Source of the DNA: Planctomycetaceae bacterium
Lineage (GTDB): Bacteria > Planctomycetota > Planctomycetia > Pirellulales > UBA1268
Direction of reading: 5' to 3'
DNA: 5,157 nucleotides
Assembly: GCA_018694455.1 (NCBI GenBank)
Contig: JABHNP010000080.1
Location: 1-5,157, forward strand
Below the pieces are notes generated by a model that worked only from the letters and a program-made list of their open reading frames with translations, was not told the DNA's origin and did not search any database. The first letter of the stretch is position 1; the number at the start of each line of letters is the position of its first letter. Below are positions 1 to 5,157 of the stretch, piece after piece. The position numbers and the translations under genes were made by a program.

Positions 1-1374
1 AGGATGAGGCGCAGTGAAGGGATGATGCATCGCGGCCCAATTACCAGATTCTTCATCATGGGCAAACATTGGGAAATCAACCACCCACGATACATGCATG
101 GAACTTTCATCATACATGTTGAGTTTTTTACCAAGATGTTTCCTTAGCGTGTGAAGTGTTTTACAGGTCACATCAAAGCTGTCAGCTGAGATCAGTGCAA
201 GGTCTCCTGGTTTGGCATCGAGTGACGTCCGTATATTCTCTGCAACGACAGAGCCAAGGTTTTTTGCTACAGGTCCTGTCCACGATCCAGAAGCATCGAG
301 CTTCAGCCAGACAAGGCCTTTTGCACCTGCATCGACTGCCATTGCTGTCAGGACATCGAGGTCTTTTCTAGAGAATTTTTCAGCGGCACCAGAAACAAGA
401 ATTCCTCGGACTTTCCCACCAGATTCAACTGCACCTTTAAAAACACGGAAGTCACTCTCCTTGGTGTCTTCAGTCAGATCAATAATCTCAAGACCAAACC
501 GTAGATCCGGAGCGTCATGGCCGTAGCGATCCATGCACTCAGCCCAGGTCAATTGGGGTAATGGAAGGGAGATGTCGACGTCGAGGATTTTCTTGGCTGT
601 CTTGACGACAAGATCTTCGATGACACTTGTTACATCGTTGGCGTCAACAAAAGACATCTCGACATCGAGTTGTGTGAACTCAGGTTGTCGGTCGGCTCGA
701 AGATCTTCGTCACGAAAGCATTTTGCTACCTGCACGTATCGATCAAACCCGGCAATCATTAAAAGCTGCTTGTAAAGTTGCGGTGACTGCGGCAGTGCAA
801 AGAAGGCACCGTGGTCAAGTCGGCTTGGCACGAGGTAATCGCGGGCTCCTTCCGGAGTGCTTCTGCCAAGCATCGGCGTTTCGACATCGATGAAGCCGAG
901 TTCATCAAAGTGATCCCGCATGATTTTTACTATGCGGCTTCGTAACAATAAATTATTTTGCATGTCAGTTCGCCGAAGGTCGAGCCAACGATTTTTGAGA
1001 CGGACTTCTTCACCCGGTAGTTCCTTGGCTCCTGGTTGAAAGGCTGGTGTGTCAGCTTCATTGAGGATTTCGAGATTGCTGCAGACAACCTCGATTTCAC
1101 CTGTAAGAAGTTTTGGGTTCGTGGTGCCCTCAGGGCGTCTTCCAACACGACCGGTTGCAGAAAGGACCCATTCTGATCTTGCCGCTCGAGCTCTCTCCAT
1201 AACATCTGGTGGTGCATCAGGCCCAATGACAATCTGAGCTTTTCCCCAGCGATCTCTTAGGTCAATGAAAATTACACCTTTGTGGTCGCGAACGCGGTCT
1301 ACCCAACCACACAAAGTGACGTTTTCTTCGAGATGGTTTGGGCGCAATTCACCGCATGTATGAGTTCGTAGCAC
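1..1374 (-). CDS. aspS: Aspartyl-tRNA synthetase, C-terminus cut by window edge
   Basis: Class II cytosolic enzyme that charges tRNA with aspartate using ATP. The open frame gives 458 residues and runs off the left edge; bacterial AspRS is about 590, so roughly the last 130, including motif 3, are missing. Seen: an N-terminal OB-fold anticodon-binding domain (about 1-105, RTHTCGEL at 3-10, CGWVDRVRDH at 22-31); motif 1 around GFIDVETPM (160-168); the TPEGARDYLVPSR stretch (173-185); PQSPQLYKQLLM (195-206); motif 2 FRDEDLRADRQPEFTQLD (220-237); then the bacterial GAD insertion domain. The start is GTG at 1374: it matches the family N-terminus (E. coli begins MRTEYCGQL), and AAAGG lies 11 bases upstream. 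An in-frame TTG ten codons upstream is less likely. His31 and Gly83 are the residues associated with non-discriminating AspRS, which also charges tRNA-Asn. Identity is very secure; the relaxed specificity is inferred. Confidence 0.97.
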   Translation of the reverse strand, partial: MLRTHTCGELRPNHLEENVTLCGWVDRVRDHKGVIFIDLRDRWGKAQIVIGPDAPPDVMERARAARSEWVLSATGRVGRRPEGTTNPKLLTGEIEVVCSNLEILNEADTPAFQPGAKELPGEEVRLKNRWLDLRRTDMQNNLLLRSRIVKIMRDHFDELGFIDVETPMLGRSTPEGARDYLVPSRLDHGAFFALPQSPQLYKQLLMIAGFDRYVQVAKCFRDEDLRADRQPEFTQLDVEMSFVDANDVTSVIEDLVVKTAKKILDVDISLPLPQLTWAECMDRYGHDAPDLRFGLEIIDLTEDTKESDFRVFKGAVESGGKVRGILVSGAAEKFSRKDLDVLTAMAVDAGAKGLVWLKLDASGSWTGPVAKNLGSVVAENIRTSLDAKPGDLALISADSFDVTCKTLHTLRKHLGKKLNMYDESSMHVSWVVDFPMFAHDEESGNWAAMHHPFTAPHP

Positions 1375-1412
1375 GGTACGTGAGACCTTTCGCAATAGTT
1401 CAGGAAAAGAAA

Positions 1413-1441
1413 AATATGGTCTTAAAATTTCAGGCGTTCAA
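1413..1441 (-). promoter_or_regulatory. Candidate sigma-70-like promoter for aspS
   Basis: On the minus strand TTGAAC (1441-1436, four of six to TTGACA) is followed after exactly 17 bases by CATATT (1418-1413, four of six to TATAAT). Transcription would begin near 1406, giving a leader of about 30 bases before the aspS GTG. The site sits in the 152-base gap after the small membrane-protein gene. Spacing is ideal but both hexamers are imperfect in an AT-rich stretch, so chance is possible. No T-box-like leader was seen. Confidence 0.25.
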
Positions 1442-1526
1442 TATTGGAAGATTGTCCGTGATAGTGACCATTTCTCAAGGTCATGCTCGCAAAATACACT
1501 CTGGAGTTCCAAGTGTGCTGAGTGAC

Positions 1527-1742
1527 CTACTCGTCCGAGGACTTTTGAAAGAATCCTGTATGCACCAAGAGACCGACAGTCAGGAGGATTGATAGGAGCA
1601 GCAAAATAGCAGCTACTAACATGAGTGTTTTGTTGGCAGTAAAGAGCGCAATGAGGCTGAGGACAACGAAAAGAAGTGATATTCCAACAGCTGACAGGCA
1701 AAGACCCTGTTCGGTTTTGTCGTTAAAATTTAGAAAAGCCAT
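1527..1742 (-). CDS. Small two-helix membrane protein of unknown function
   Basis: A 71-residue protein I do not recognise. It has a short polar N-terminus (NFNDKTEQ, 5-12), a hydrophobic helix at about 14-36, a tight turn with Asn37-Lys38, a second helix at about 40-62 rich in Leu, Ile and Val, and a short charged tail (QKSSDE, 66-71). This is a helical hairpin in the inner membrane, probably with both ends on the same side. There is no cleavable signal peptide or catalytic motif. The start is ATG at 1742; no convincing Shine-Dalgarno precedes it. It is co-oriented between dcd (102 bases upstream) and aspS (152 bases downstream). The clean alternation of hydrophobic helices and polar ends favours a real gene over the overlapping Cys- and Ser-rich frame at 1438-1701. 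Function cannot be given from the sequence. Confidence 0.7.
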   Translation of the reverse strand: MAFLNFNDKTEQGLCLSAVGISLLFVVLSLIALFTANKTLMLVAAILLLLSILLTVGLLVHTGFFQKSSDE

Positions 1743-1808
1743 GTGGAATTAGCGGAAAGGGAAAGATTTTGGTGTTATGCCTGAGTTCACCGAGCAGTGT
1801 GAAACGCA

Positions 1809-1821
1809 CTCAGTTTCTGAG
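1809..1821 (-). other. Small hairpin downstream of dcd
   Basis: CTCAG and CTGAG form a perfect 5-base stem around a 3-base loop, starting 23 bases past the dcd stop. Neither strand has a following T-run, so it is not a typical intrinsic terminator. It may simply be a small mRNA 3' structure or chance. Confidence 0.2.
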
Positions 1822-1844
1822 AGTTATTCCGGATTAATCGAAGC

Positions 1845-2432
1845 TCATCGGGGAGGCTGCCCAGCCTTTTGTCCTCCTGAAAACGCCAGTTCTAGTTGTT
1901 CGTCACTTGTGTCTCCGCCCAATTCTTGAAACATCATGCTCGGTTGAATATCACGATTGTGCTGGTACTTGTCACTCGAATACTCTGTGATTGCACCAGT
2001 GATTTGATGAAAGAATATTTGGCATATAGGTACGTTCGGATAGATCTTCACCGGTTGAACAGCAAACATTTCCAGTGTCCAGTATCCAGCAAAGCCGACA
2101 TCACCAAAGCCAGCGGTAACGTGTACGAATAAACCGAGTCGTCCGATCGAACTTCGGCCTTCAATCATTGGGACAAGATTGTGGGTTTCTGTTCGCTCAA
2201 CCGTTCGCCCTAGGTAGAGCTGATTCGGAGTAAGAACAAATCCTTCTTCTGGGATATGGACTCTGGCGACTCGATTGCTTTTTCGCATATCGAGGACGAC
2301 TTCTTCGTAGACAAGCAATTCGTCATGTAGCGAAAGGTTGTAGCTGTTGGGGTTCACCCTTTTATCATCAAAGGGATCAATGTGAATATTTTCGCCAAGT
2401 TGCTGCCTGATCTCGTGGCCTGAGAGAATCAT
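1845..2432 (-). CDS. dcd: dCTP deaminase
   Basis: Cytosolic enzyme of the trimeric dUTPase/Dcd fold that deaminates dCTP to dUTP, feeding dUMP and thymidylate synthesis. The 195 residues match the family length. Seen: ILSGHEI (2-8); the nucleotide-site stretch RVNPNSYNLSLHDELLVY (25-42); PNQLYLGRTVE (69-79); the signature EGRSSIGRLG (91-100) supplying conserved Ser and Arg; VTAGFGDVGFAGYWTLE (105-121), where Asp111 and Glu121 align with the active-site Asp and catalytic Glu of the family; and a C-terminal lid DKYQHNRDIQPS (154-165). The pattern is closest to the clostridial or archaeal-like group rather than E. coli Dcd. A bifunctional deaminase-dUTPase making dUMP directly is possible but cannot be decided here. 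The ATG at 2432 has AAGGA 8 bases upstream. The last 25 or so residues (Gln, Gly, Pro) extend past the core. Confidence 0.95.
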   Translation of the reverse strand: MILSGHEIRQQLGENIHIDPFDDKRVNPNSYNLSLHDELLVYEEVVLDMRKSNRVARVHIPEEGFVLTPNQLYLGRTVERTETHNLVPMIEGRSSIGRLGLFVHVTAGFGDVGFAGYWTLEMFAVQPVKIYPNVPICQIFFHQITGAITEYSSDKYQHNRDIQPSMMFQELGGDTSDEQLELAFSGGQKAGQPPR

Positions 2433-2440
2433 TGCGAATT

Positions 2441-2445
2441 TCCTT
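2441..2445 (-). promoter_or_regulatory. Ribosome binding site of dcd
   Basis: AAGGA on the minus strand, 8 bases before ATG at 2432. It is among the few clear Shine-Dalgarno sites here and fixes the dcd start. Confidence 0.6.
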
Positions 2446-2551
2446 ACGAACTGCGGTGGCGTTATCCGCGGCCTTGGGAGGCTGAAAATGTCCCATGACC
2501 ATTCGTAGAGTGTAAGGATTGAATGAAGAAATGTCTCAAAAAAAATTCTGA

Positions 2552-3283
2552 TTACTGAGATATTTTAAGGTGCTTCGGGACTCCCACCTTTGGGCAAAGG
2601 TTTACGAGTCCACAGCCAGCACACCGAGGTTTACGAGCAAGGCACGTACTTCTGCCATGCTGAATCAATCGGTGGCTAATGACGACCCAGTGGTTTCGAG
2701 GAATATCTCGCATAAGGTCCCGTTCAGCACGAATCGCATCTTTTGCTTTTGTAAGCCCGAGGCGACGGGAAATTCGACCAACATGCGTATCTACAACAAC
2801 CCCCTCTGCCAATCCAAAGACACAGCCAAGGACGACGTTTGCTGTTTTTCGGCCAACGCCTGGCAGGGAGGTCAACTCTTCGACCGTTTGGGGAACAATC
2901 CCATCGAATTGATCAACGAGTTTACGGCAGCAACCCTGAAGGTTTTTGGCTTTGGCACGAAAAAAGCCCGTTGTCTTCACCGCATTTTCGAGCTCCTGGA
3001 GCTTTGCTTGTGACATCTTAAGGGGGGTTGGCCACTGCTTAAATAAATCAATAGTGACTATATTTACCCGTTTATCGGTGCATTGAGCCGATAAAATTGT
3101 CGCAATAAGAAGTTCGAAAGGATTACTAAAACGAAGAGAGCAATCTGCGTCTGGGTACAGCTTTTCGAGACAATCTACTATCTGGAGCGCACGTTCCTTT
3201 CTTTGAGTACGTGTTTCCCTACTAGGCACAATTCTTGCCCGCACGCTGACCGACGCTGGTTTTGTTGGGAGTTTCGCTTTCAT
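2552..3283 (-). CDS. nth: Endonuclease III (DNA glycosylase/AP lyase)
   Basis: Base-excision-repair enzyme that removes oxidised pyrimidines and cuts the abasic site by beta-elimination. Numbering from a TTG at 3295: a basic tail (about 1-33) of Lys, Arg and Pro; the conserved NPFELLIATILSAQCTDKRVN (58-78); GFFRAKAKNL (110-119); the helix-hairpin-helix LPGVGRKTANVVL (144-156) with catalytic Lys150; VDTHVGR (168-174) with catalytic Asp169; and the [4Fe-4S] loop C-X6-C-X2-C-X5-C at Cys218, 225, 228 and 234. All key residues are present, so the enzyme should be active. I annotate the ATG at 3283 (243 residues); the TTG at 3295 would add four residues and neither has a strong Shine-Dalgarno. E. 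coli Nth is 211 residues, the excess being the N-terminal tail. It is divergent from the DUF309 gene and 119 bases upstream of dcd. Confidence 0.97.
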   Translation of the reverse strand: MKAKLPTKPASVSVRARIVPSRETRTQRKERALQIVDCLEKLYPDADCSLRFSNPFELLIATILSAQCTDKRVNIVTIDLFKQWPTPLKMSQAKLQELENAVKTTGFFRAKAKNLQGCCRKLVDQFDGIVPQTVEELTSLPGVGRKTANVVLGCVFGLAEGVVVDTHVGRISRRLGLTKAKDAIRAERDLMRDIPRNHWVVISHRLIQHGRSTCLARKPRCAGCGLVNLCPKVGVPKHLKISQ

Positions 3284-3296
3284 TTTACGCTTCAAG

Positions 3297-3334
3297 GTAG
3301 CATAGAGGCTTCGCTCTTGGCACGTCGATGCTAC
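3297..3334. repeat. Inverted repeat in the nth / DUF309 divergent region
   Basis: GTAGCAT (3297-3303) and its exact complement ATGCTAC (3328-3334) face each other across 24 bases, with centres 31 bases (about three helical turns) apart, between two divergent genes. The geometry would suit a dimeric regulator, but a 7-base match in about 100 bases is not rare by chance. Confidence 0.25.
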
Positions 3335-3376
3335 GATTTCATTGTTCTGTTCCGCAATTTCCGGTAATTGTTTCCC

Positions 3377-3382
3377 GAGGAG
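3377..3382 (+). promoter_or_regulatory. Ribosome binding site deciding the DUF309 start
   Basis: GAGGAG 5 bases before ATG at 3388, the best Shine-Dalgarno in the window. The upstream in-frame ATG at 3328 has none, so the shorter protein is preferred. Confidence 0.75.
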
Positions 3383-3387
3383 ATTCG

Positions 3388-3816
3388 ATGGTGTCTGATT
3401 TGACTGATCCTTCAGAATACGAACCGCTTTATCTGGCGGGCATAGTAAAATTTAATGAATGCGATTACTACGAATGTCACGAGGTTTGGGAGGAATTATG
3501 GACAGAGTATCGCGGCCCATCGAGAAAATTCTATCAGGGACTCATCCAGGCTGCCGTTGCTTTATATCATTTTGGTAATGGTAACATTCGAGGCGCTCGT
3601 AAATTGCACGGCAGTGTGCATGGGTATCTTGAGCCTTACGGTGTTTACTATCTCGGTCTTCACCTCAATCAATTTCTTGATGCTTTTGACATTTGCTTAA
3701 AGGAAGTTGCGGCAAGTACTGAAAATTTCCCAAAAATAGATCTTGATCCGGAAACATTACCAGAAATACATCTTGATCCTCCACCTTTAACAACTAGTGG
3801 TGCCGCCGATGAATGA
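3388..3816 (+). CDS. DUF309 domain protein
   Basis: A 142-residue protein of the DUF309 family, whose biochemical function is not established. Seen: the all-helical DUF309 core at about 14-78, with FNECDYYECHEVWEELW (22-38), which carries the hallmark His31-Glu32 and Trp38, followed by KFYQGLIQAAVALYHF (47-62) and a helix ending RKLHGSV (71-77). The conserved His and Glu residues look like a possible metal or ligand site, but that is inference. After the core comes a less conserved helical region (about 80-110) and an acidic, Pro-rich tail holding a 10-residue tandem duplication (116-135). ATG at 3388 is chosen over ATG at 3328 because of GAGGAG just upstream. The 3' end overlaps the next gene by 8 bases, suggesting translational coupling. 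No signal peptide or membrane segment. Confidence 0.9.
   Translation: MVSDLTDPSEYEPLYLAGIVKFNECDYYECHEVWEELWTEYRGPSRKFYQGLIQAAVALYHFGNGNIRGARKLHGSVHGYLEPYGVYYLGLHLNQFLDAFDICLKEVAASTENFPKIDLDPETLPEIHLDPPPLTTSGAADE
3733..3792 (+). repeat. Two-copy 30-base tandem repeat inside the DUF309 gene
   Basis: Two in-frame 30-base units (3733-3762 and 3763-3792) encode KIDLDPETLP and EIHLDPPPLT. The stretch ATAGATCTTGATCC (3736-3749) recurs as ATACATCTTGATCC (3766-3779) with one mismatch. The rest of the unit has diverged, consistent with an old in-frame duplication in a disordered tail. Confidence 0.7.
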
Positions 3817-4504
3817 AGATTCACTCGCATTTTCACCAGATCAATTTTCGGGACTCGCGAGACTGTTTCCACTTCCAAATCTTGTGATGTTTCCGCATGT
3901 GATGCAGGCTATGCATATCTTTGAACCACGATACCGGTCTATGTTTGAAGAAGCGGTCTCAGACGACAAGCTTATTGCCCTTGGTGTCTTATCACCTGGC
4001 TGGGAAGTTGATTATGAAGGGCGTCCCACTCTCGAGTCGACTGCGTGTCTCTGTCGAATAGCGACATATCAGCAGACTCCAGAAGGAACTTATAATGTGC
4101 TACTACTTGGTGTTCGACGAATACAGTTGCGGGACGAACTGCCGCCAACCAAGCCTTTTCGAGTTGTTGAAGCTGGAATTATTGAAGATGAACTGCCCCC
4201 GCAGTTCTCGGACCAAAATGTTTCAGTCATGCAGCAACAACTCCTCGCGGCCTTTAAGCGATCGATTCCAAAAATGCCAACATCGTACGACCAGATTGAT
4301 GAGCTTCTCGGTAGTCAAATTACCTTGGGGATGCTTGCAGATATTGTTGCCTACACTGCCGAGTTAACTTTGGGAATCAAGCTCTCGCTACTGAAAACCA
4401 GCAATGTATATGATCGCGTACAGGTGCTGCTCGATGTGCTGGGCAAAAGCAGTCAGGCAGGAGTGGCCTCACGAACGTTTCCACCGGCTTTTAGTGTGAA
4501 CTGA
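3809..4504 (+). CDS. Stand-alone LON substrate-binding domain protein
   Basis: A 231-residue protein consisting of the N-terminal (substrate-recognition) domain of Lon protease without the AAA+ ATPase or Ser-Lys protease parts: no Walker motifs are seen. Seen: the domain opening LFPLPNLVMFPHV (19-31) and HIFEPRYRSM (36-45), then LIALGVLSPGWE (55-66), YEGRP (69-73), CLCRI (80-84), and the core strand NVLLLGVRRIQL (96-107); the C-terminal half (about 135-215) is helical. Such single-domain Lon-N proteins are widespread; their role is unproven, and binding or delivering unfolded proteins is only a guess. ATG at 3809 is preferred; a GTG at 3797 would add four residues and neither has a strong Shine-Dalgarno. 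The 8-base overlap with the DUF309 stop suggests coupling. Cytosolic, with no signal peptide. Confidence 0.93.
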   Translation: MNEDSLAFSPDQFSGLARLFPLPNLVMFPHVMQAMHIFEPRYRSMFEEAVSDDKLIALGVLSPGWEVDYEGRPTLESTACLCRIATYQQTPEGTYNVLLLGVRRIQLRDELPPTKPFRVVEAGIIEDELPPQFSDQNVSVMQQQLLAAFKRSIPKMPTSYDQIDELLGSQITLGMLADIVAYTAELTLGIKLSLLKTSNVYDRVQVLLDVLGKSSQAGVASRTFPPAFSVN

Positions 4505-4594
4505 CTCTCTTTCGTGACTGAGCCTGAGGTGATTGGAAGTACTCAGCACGTCAATCAAACGCTCAGGATGGGAATGATAAAAAATCCCGACTCC

Positions 4595-4606
4595 GCAGGT
4601 TTTTAA
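4595..4606 (+). repeat. 12-base direct repeat, distal copy upstream of folE
   Basis: GCAGGTTTTTAA, identical to 4679-4690. It lies about 96 bases before the folE start. The copies are 84 bases apart start to start, close to eight helical turns. Confidence 0.5.
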
Positions 4607-4678
4607 AGGTTCGAGGAATCGATGTTTTTCATGGTCTTTGAGTGTAGACTAACAGCTTCAAGTGCCATGCTGTGAACA

Positions 4679-4690
4679 GCAGGTTTTTAA
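4679..4690 (+). repeat. 12-base direct repeat, copy next to the folE start
   Basis: Second exact copy of GCAGGTTTTTAA, ending 11 bases before the folE ATG. It could be an operator or mRNA element for folE. Its AGG is too far from the ATG to be a good Shine-Dalgarno. Confidence 0.5.
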
Positions 4691-4701
4691 GACCGTAAGA
4701 A

Positions 4702-5157
4702 ATGAGTGAAGGTCGCGACGTGTTAGATGACAGCCAGCAGGACACCGAACAGCAAGTAGGTGCTACGAACGGTGTTGATCACAAGAGAATCGAAGCTGCC
4801 GTTCGAGAAATTCTTACGGCAGTTGGTGAAGACCCAGATCGAGAAGGGTTGCTTGAGACACCAGCTCGTGTTGCACGCATGTACGCGGAAATGTTTAGTG
4901 GCTTGCACGATGAGCCACGGCGGCACCTGGGGAAATTATTTACTGAAAAGTATGATGAACTTGTCCTCGTTCGAGACATAGCGTTCAACAGTATTTGTGA
5001 GCATCATCTTTTGCCTTTTATGGGGCATGCGCATATTGGTTACATACCGAACGGCCGTGTGTTGGGTCTTAGTAAGTTAGCAAGAGTCGTAGAGGTGGTA
5101 TCTCACAAGCCGCAAGTTCAGGAGCGAATGACAGAGCAGATCGCAGATTTACTCGAG
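4702..5157 (+). CDS. folE: GTP cyclohydrolase I, C-terminus cut by window edge
   Basis: Converts GTP to 7,8-dihydroneopterin triphosphate, the first step of tetrahydrofolate synthesis and also a source for queuosine-type 7-deazapurines. The frame gives 152 residues before the right edge; E. coli FolE is 222. Seen: a variable acidic and Gln-rich N-terminus (1-25); the helix AAVREILTAVGEDPDREGLLETPARVARMY (32-61); FNSICEHHLLPFMGHAHIGYIP (95-116), where Cys99 and His102 are zinc ligands and His101 matches the active-site His of CEHH; GRVLGLSKLARVVEVVS (118-134), carrying the Ser-Lys substrate motif; and PQVQERMTEQI (137-147). The third zinc Cys and catalytic His lie outside the window. ATG at 4702 has no strong Shine-Dalgarno. 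It begins 197 bases after the LON gene, so it may have its own promoter. Classic FolE, not the FolE2 type. Confidence 0.97.
   Translation, partial: MSEGRDVLDDSQQDTEQQVGATNGVDHKRIEAAVREILTAVGEDPDREGLLETPARVARMYAEMFSGLHDEPRRHLGKLFTEKYDELVLVRDIAFNSICEHHLLPFMGHAHIGYIPNGRVLGLSKLARVVEVVSHKPQVQERMTEQIADLLE

Noticed and set aside
156..1237. Several plus-strand and one minus-strand open frames (for example 212-526, 533-775, 1049-1237 and minus 930-1232)
   Set aside because: All lie across the aspS coding region in other frames and have the composition of out-of-frame reads, with no recognisable domain.
1338..1592. Plus-strand 84-residue frame overlapping the aspS start and the end of the small membrane gene
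   Set aside because: It is antisense to two better-supported genes and shows no domain or Shine-Dalgarno.
1438..1701. Minus-strand 87-residue frame overlapping the small membrane protein
   Set aside because: Rich in Cys, Ser and Arg with no ordered pattern, while the 1527-1742 frame reads as two clean membrane helices.
2510..2540. Possible promoter before dcd (TTGAGA, 2539-2534, minus strand)
   Set aside because: The -35 is good, but the best -10-like hexamer (TACACT) is 19 bases away and poor at normal spacing.
2570..3013. Plus-strand 147-residue frame opposite nth, and nested frames at 2679-2912 and 2839-3021
   Set aside because: Antisense shadows of nth, whose full set of catalytic and iron-sulfur residues is in the minus frame.
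3317..3333. Sigma-54-like site TTGGCACG followed by TGCT before the DUF309 gene
   Set aside because: The GG to GC spacing is 11 bases instead of the required 12 and the second element is incomplete. Sigma-54 promoters do not tolerate this.
4567..4594. Hairpin around GGGA and TCCC after the LON gene as a terminator
   Set aside because: The main stem is only four bases with a 9-10-base loop and there is no adjoining T-run in the right place.
4723..4988. Minus-strand frames 4723-4926 and 4779-4988, and plus frame 4760-4981
   Set aside because: They overlap the unmistakable folE frame and have no family features.
1..5157. A novel defence, mobile or biosynthetic system
   Set aside because: Every gene except the small membrane protein belongs to a known family. 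No arrays, transposase, integrase, toxin-antitoxin pair or phage gene could be found on either strand.

Overview
This window carries ordinary bacterial housekeeping genes. All coding is accounted for by seven genes: four on the minus strand in the left two thirds and three on the plus strand in the right third. No mobile element, CRISPR array, tRNA, rRNA or phage gene was seen. The combination of an aspS with a non-discriminating signature, a clostridial-style Dcd, a DUF309 protein overlapping a stand-alone LON-domain protein, and folE, with moderate GC and several weak Shine-Dalgarno sites, suggests a free-living Gram-negative-type bacterium. My best guess is Planctomycetota, but this is inference from gene content and protein style and no marker gene proves it.

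Minus-strand block, read right to left: nth (endonuclease III, about 3283-2552), dcd (dCTP deaminase, 2432-1845), a 71-residue two-helix membrane protein of unknown function (1742-1527), and aspS (aspartyl-tRNA synthetase, 1374 to beyond the left edge; its last quarter, including class II motif 3, is outside the window). Gaps of 119, 102 and 152 bases separate them, so they are co-oriented but each may have its own promoter. A sigma-70-like promoter candidate lies just upstream of aspS.

Plus-strand block: a DUF309 protein (3388-3816) overlaps by 8 bases a single-domain LON substrate-binding protein (3809-4504), so the two are probably translationally coupled. After a 197-base spacer comes folE (GTP cyclohydrolase I, from 4702), cut by the right edge before its third zinc ligand. 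The spacer holds a 12-base direct repeat whose second copy lies just before the folE start, and a possible 17-codon leader ORF. nth and the DUF309 gene are divergent across about 100 bases.

Functionally the genes cover tRNA charging, pyrimidine nucleotide supply (Dcd feeds dUMP/dTMP synthesis), base-excision repair, and the first step of tetrahydrofolate (or queuosine-type pterin) synthesis. Dcd and FolE both bear on thymidylate production, and Nth repairs oxidised pyrimidines, but nothing in the sequence shows common regulation. The points most worth a second look are the predicted non-discriminating AspRS, the folE upstream repeat, the overlapping DUF309-LON pair with a 10-residue tandem duplication in the DUF309 tail, and the orphan membrane protein.
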